Shown: positions 7,554-9,169 of the stretch, in pieces | Layout of the letters: the number at the start of each line of letters is the position of its first letter | Numbering within the stretch: position 1 is the stretch's first letter | NCBI GenBank assembly: GCA_964605095.1 | Contig: CAZSBS010000194.1 | Location: 1-9,169 of the forward strand | Length of the DNA: 9,169 nucleotides | Direction of reading: 5' to 3' | Source of the DNA: JAUWQU01 sp964605095 | GTDB taxonomy: Bacteria > Planctomycetota > Phycisphaerae > SM23-33 | Position numbers and translations under genes: made by a program | The notes under the pieces: generated by a model | Told to the model about the DNA's origin: nothing | The model's input: the letters and a program-made list of their open reading frames with translations, nothing else | The model's database searches: none

Positions 7554-7640
7554 CGGAACCGGTTATCGGGAGCCCGGAACCCGGAACAACAAAAGCGGAA
7601 CCCGGAAGACACGCGGTGATTGGAATCTGAAGCCTGAAGC
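7554..7640. repeat. Heptamer-phased short repeats (CGGAACC and CTGAAGC)
   Basis: CGGAAC occurs with starts at 7554, 7575, 7582 and 7596, followed by CGGAAG at 7603. The distances are 21, 7, 14 and 7, all multiples of seven. A second heptamer, CTGAAGC, follows at 7627 and 7634, again 7 apart. This looks like a decayed heptanucleotide tandem array, similar in kind to the short tandemly repeated repetitive (STRR) sequences known from cyanobacteria, though the units differ. No function can be read from it. Confidence 0.7.
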
Positions 7641-7649
7641 CTTCTTCCT

Positions 7650-7675
7650 GGGGTCTGCTCGCTTCAGGGAGCAGG
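7650..7675 (-). repeat. 26-bp dispersed element, copy 1 (minus orientation)
   Basis: Read on the minus strand this segment matches 22 of 26 positions of the copy at 8054-8079. The shared core is CCTGCTC, one variable base, then CTGAAGCGA. Each copy is itself partly palindromic; here CTGCTC (7655-7660) pairs with GAGCAG (7669-7674) around an 8-nt loop. In addition CCTGAAGC (7633-7640) pairs with GCTTCAGG (7661-7668), linking it to the heptamer array before it. Confidence 0.65.
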
Positions 7676-7698
7676 GGTTTCGCGAGCGGGGCATAGGG

Positions 7699-7747
7699 TA
7701 TAATGTCTGGTTGAGAGCGAGGTGGGGTGGGCGATATTGCCCACTCC
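7699..7747 (+). promoter_or_regulatory. TATAAT box followed by a hairpin
   Basis: A perfect TATAAT lies at 7699-7704, but the region 17 nt upstream (GGTTTC) is a poor -35 match. About 20 nt downstream, GGGGTGGGC (7724-7732) can pair with GCCCACTCC (7739-7747), one G-U pair, around a 6-nt GATATT loop. It could be a weak promoter for vgrG or a small RNA, or a chance match inside a repeat. No coding sequence follows closely. Confidence 0.22.
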
Positions 7748-7823
7748 TGCGGAGTTGTTGGGGCGGGAACCGTGGTCGCGCGGGCGGTGAGAGGGCGCGC
7801 ATCATGACAATTTGGCGGGGCGG

Positions 7824-7852
7824 TGGATTTTAGGCGATCATATATCTATAAT
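7824..7852 (+). promoter_or_regulatory. Candidate sigma-70-like promoter for vgrG
   Basis: TGGATT (7824-7829) and a perfect TATAAT (7847-7852) are separated by 17 nt. The -10 box sits in a sharp AT-rich island (about 7838-7857) in otherwise GC-rich DNA. Transcription would begin near 7859 and give vgrG a leader of about 275 nt. The -35 box matches the consensus at only about half of its positions. Separate expression of vgrG from the clpV operon would make sense, but is inferred. Confidence 0.38.
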
Positions 7853-7866
7853 CATTTGAGGAAGTT

Positions 7867-7917
7867 ACGAGCCGTTACCGGCGGCCGGGGTGTCTCCCGG
7901 CCCTTGCCGTGGCACGT
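7867..7917 (+). promoter_or_regulatory. Long stepped hairpin in the putative vgrG leader
   Basis: Three stacked helices fit one hairpin. ACG and GCC (7867-7869, 7871-7873) pair with GGC and CGT (7911-7913, 7915-7917) across an A-A mismatch. CGGC (7879-7882) pairs with GCCG (7906-7909). GGCCGGG (7883-7889) pairs with CCCGGCC (7896-7902) around a GTGTCT loop. This gives 17 base pairs in 51 nt, beginning about 8 nt after the predicted start of transcription at 7859. It matches no riboswitch or RNA family that I know. It may stabilise the 5' end of a transcript or be a small RNA; GC-rich sequence makes chance pairing possible. Confidence 0.4.
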
Positions 7918-8037
7918 CGAATGCTGATGGACTGGTAGGTGTGGAGTCTGGGCATGAACGCATTCGAGCCTCAGGCAGAGACGGCTCATAAAGGACAGAA
8001 TACCTAAGGTAGATAGTTGTACTTGCAGTGGCTGGTT

Positions 8038-8080
8038 CGAGGCCCCAGGGTTTCCTGCTCGCTGAAGCGAACAGGCCTCG
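8038..8080 (+). promoter_or_regulatory. Compact three-way-junction fold upstream of vgrG
   Basis: CGAGGCC (8038-8044) pairs perfectly with GGCCTCG (8074-8080). Inside lie two small hairpins: CAGG (8046-8049) with CCTG (8054-8057) around GTTT, and TCGC (8059-8062) with GCGA (8067-8070) around TGAA. The result is a Y-shaped 43-nt fold ending 53 nt before the vgrG start. It contains copy 2 of the 26-bp element. It is not a tRNA: there is no acceptor or T-arm pattern. A regulatory role is only a possibility. Confidence 0.35.
8054..8079 (+). repeat. 26-bp dispersed element, copy 2 (plus orientation)
   Basis: This segment starts CCTGCTCGCTGAAGCGA and matches the minus-strand copy at 7650-7675 at 22 of 26 positions. 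The two copies face each other about 380 nt apart within the same intergenic gap. They are probably members of a genome-wide small palindromic repeat family. Confidence 0.65.
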
Positions 8081-8086
8081 CCCTCC

Positions 8087-8114
8087 GGCTACCCGGCTAC
8101 CGGCTACAGGCTAC
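8087..8114. repeat. GGCTAC heptamer tandem array just before vgrG
   Basis: GGCTAC units start at 8087, 8095, 8102 and 8109, with spacing 8, 7 and 7. The array ends 8 nt before the GGAGA ribosome binding site (8122-8126) of vgrG. It is the third heptamer-type repeat of this gap. It would lie in the untranslated leader of the vgrG message. Confidence 0.72.
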
Positions 8115-8133
8115 TATTTCTGGAGAAGCGACA

Positions 8134-9169
8134 ATGGCTTCACCAACGCAGCTTCATCGGACGATCGCGGTTGGCACGCCGCTGGGCGAGGATGTGCTCC
8201 TGATGCGGAGCTTCACGTTCACCGAGCGGCTGGGCCGGCCCTTCGAGATGGTCCTGGACATGCTCAGCACCAAGTCGAACATCGACTTCAGCGATATAGT
8301 CGGGCAGAACGTTACGGTTCGCATTGAGAAGCCCGCCGACAACAAGCCGCGGTACTTCAACGGGATTGTCCGCCAGTTCTCGCAGGTCGGCGCCAGCGGC
8401 CGGCTTACGAACTACAAGGCGGTCGTGGTTCCCTGGCTGTGGCTGCTTACCCGCACGAGCGACTGCCGCATCTTCCAGGAGATGACCGTCCCGGACATCG
8501 TCAAGAAGGTATTCAAGGACCACGGTTTCACGGACTTCGACGAAAGGATCAGCGGCTCGCACCGCACCTGGGAATACTGCGTTCAGTATCGCGAGACGGA
8601 CTTCAACTTCGTCAGCCGGCTTATGGAGCAGGAGGGCATCTACTACTATTTCACGCACGAGAACGGCAAGCACAAGATGGTCCTTGCCGACTCGAAGAGC
8701 GCCCATGAGCCCTTCGGCGGCTACGAGGAGATCATCTATCGCCCTCCGACCAGCGAGTTCCGCCAGAAGGAGGTCATCACGGAGTTGACGGTCAGTCAGG
8801 AGGTCCAGCCGGGCACATACGCCCACACGGACTTCGACTTCAAGGCCCCGGCCAAGGACCTGCTGGCCAAGTCTCAGGTCACGCGCACCAACGCGGCTGC
8901 CGACTTCGAGATATACGACTACCCGGGCGAGTACGACCAGGCCGGTGACGGGAATAATTACGCCAAGAGCCGGATCGAGGAATTGCAGAGCGATTTCGAG
9001 GTTGTCCACGGCTCCGGCGACGTGCGCGGCGTCGCCACCGGCTGCAAGTTCACGCTGAAGGACCACCCGACGTCGAGCTTCAACCGCGACTATTTGATCG
9101 TCGAGACGAACATCGAGGCCAGCACGGACGAGTATGACTCGGCCGCGCCGGGCACGGTCCGCAAGGGCG
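8134..9169 (+). CDS. vgrG: VgrG (TssI) spike protein, N-terminal part (cut by the right edge)
   Basis: From the ATG at 8134 the frame stays open to the window end, giving 345 complete codons with no stop. VgrG forms the trimeric spike at the tip of the Hcp tube and carries effectors into the target. The N-terminal half shows the gp27-like fold typical of the family: LGEDVLLMRSFTFTERLGRPF (18-38, interrupted only by family variation), SNIDFSDIVGQNVTVRIE, YFNGIVRQF and the strongest hallmark CVQYRETDFNFVSRLMEQEG (149-168) followed by IYYYF. The segment near 285-345, with NYAKSRIEELQ and GVATGCKFTLKDHP, is also standard. The gp5-like needle and any C-terminal effector domain lie outside. GGAGA at 8122-8126, 7 nt before the ATG, fixes the start. 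The 597-nt gap after clpV suggests its own transcription. Confidence 0.95.
   Translation, partial: MASPTQLHRTIAVGTPLGEDVLLMRSFTFTERLGRPFEMVLDMLSTKSNIDFSDIVGQNVTVRIEKPADNKPRYFNGIVRQFSQVGASGRLTNYKAVVVPWLWLLTRTSDCRIFQEMTVPDIVKKVFKDHGFTDFDERISGSHRTWEYCVQYRETDFNFVSRLMEQEGIYYYFTHENGKHKMVLADSKSAHEPFGGYEEIIYRPPTSEFRQKEVITELTVSQEVQPGTYAHTDFDFKAPAKDLLAKSQVTRTNAAADFEIYDYPGEYDQAGDGNNYAKSRIEELQSDFEVVHGSGDVRGVATGCKFTLKDHPTSSFNRDYLIVETNIEASTDEYDSAAPGTVRKG

Larger units (their letters stand above)
7537..8133. other. Repeat-rich non-coding gap between clpV and vgrG
   Basis: This 597-nt stretch has no credible gene on either strand. It carries heptamer-phased repeats (7554-7640 and 8087-8114), two inverted copies of a 26-bp element (7650-7675 and 8054-8079), TATAAT boxes at 7699 and 7847, and several hairpins, all listed separately. 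I see no intrinsic terminator after clpV: none of the hairpins is followed by a T-run. Bases 7748-7823 and 7918-8037 hold nothing I recognise. The TATAAT at 7847 lies in a short AT-rich island that stands out against its surroundings. Confidence 0.8.

Noticed and set aside
7537..7690. Possible intrinsic terminator after clpV
   Set aside because: Hairpins occur (for example 7655-7674), but none is followed by a T-run; GGGGTTT after that hairpin is too short.
7563..7805. Minus-strand ORF of 80 codons after clpV
   Set aside because: It is a translation of the heptamer repeats and hairpins (FRVPLLLFRVPGSR), a typical spurious product of such repeats.
8038..8080. Possible tRNA or tRNA-like gene
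   Set aside because: The fold is only 43 nt, with no acceptor stem, T-loop sequence or anticodon arm of standard size.
7554..8114. Possible CRISPR array
   Set aside because: The repeats are 6-8 nt units with no spacers of 30 nt or more, so they do not form a CRISPR.
8028..8327. Plus-strand ORF of 99 codons overlapping the vgrG start
   Set aside because: It runs through repeats and then out of frame into vgrG, which has a good ribosome binding site and clear motifs.

Overview
The window is high-GC bacterial DNA carrying one strand-consistent block of a type VI secretion system (T6SS), read left to right. The gene order is hcp (last codons only), tagJ, tssE, tssF, tssG, clpV (tssH), vgrG (tssI, cut by the right edge). 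This is the order of the H1-T6SS arm of Pseudomonas aeruginosa (hcp1-tagJ1-tssE1-tssF1-tssG1-clpV1-vgrG1). The proteins are full length and keep the expected family motifs, so the system looks intact. The sheath genes (tssB, tssC), the membrane complex (tssJ, tssL, tssM), tssK and tssA are not in the window and would be expected nearby.

Region by region: 1-55 is the end of hcp. Bases 56-448 are non-coding and hold a hairpin just after hcp, a CGCAGAG-type repeat hairpin, and a four-armed inverted repeat that can fold in two alternative ways. Bases 449-4682 hold tagJ, tssE, tssF and tssG, tightly packed with overlaps of 8 and 37 nt and one gap of 4 nt, so they are almost certainly co-transcribed and translationally coupled. 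After 52 nt with a good ribosome binding site comes clpV (4735-7536). Bases 7537-8133 are a second non-coding stretch made of heptamer-phased repeats, two inverted copies of a 26-bp element, two TATAAT boxes and several strong hairpins. vgrG starts at 8134 and runs off the right edge. I recognise nothing in 176-258, 381-436, 7748-7823 or 7918-8037.

How the genes work together (family knowledge): TssE, TssF and TssG form the baseplate wedges on which the contractile sheath grows around the Hcp tube. VgrG is the spike at the tip. ClpV is the AAA+ ATPase that takes apart the contracted sheath, and TagJ is an accessory protein linked to the sheath and ClpV. The window therefore encodes the baseplate, recycling and puncturing parts of the injector.

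Organism: a Gram-negative bacterium is implied by the T6SS. The intergenic repeat style (CGCAGAG arms, CGGAACC / CTGAAGC / GGCTACC heptamers) resembles what I associate with Planctomycetota and similar large environmental genomes. That is a weak inference from memory; the genes themselves do not fix the phylum. I do not see a new protein system here. The most unusual material is the structured, repeat-rich DNA in the two intergenic gaps, which flank exactly the two parts (Hcp and VgrG) that are made in different amounts from the rest.
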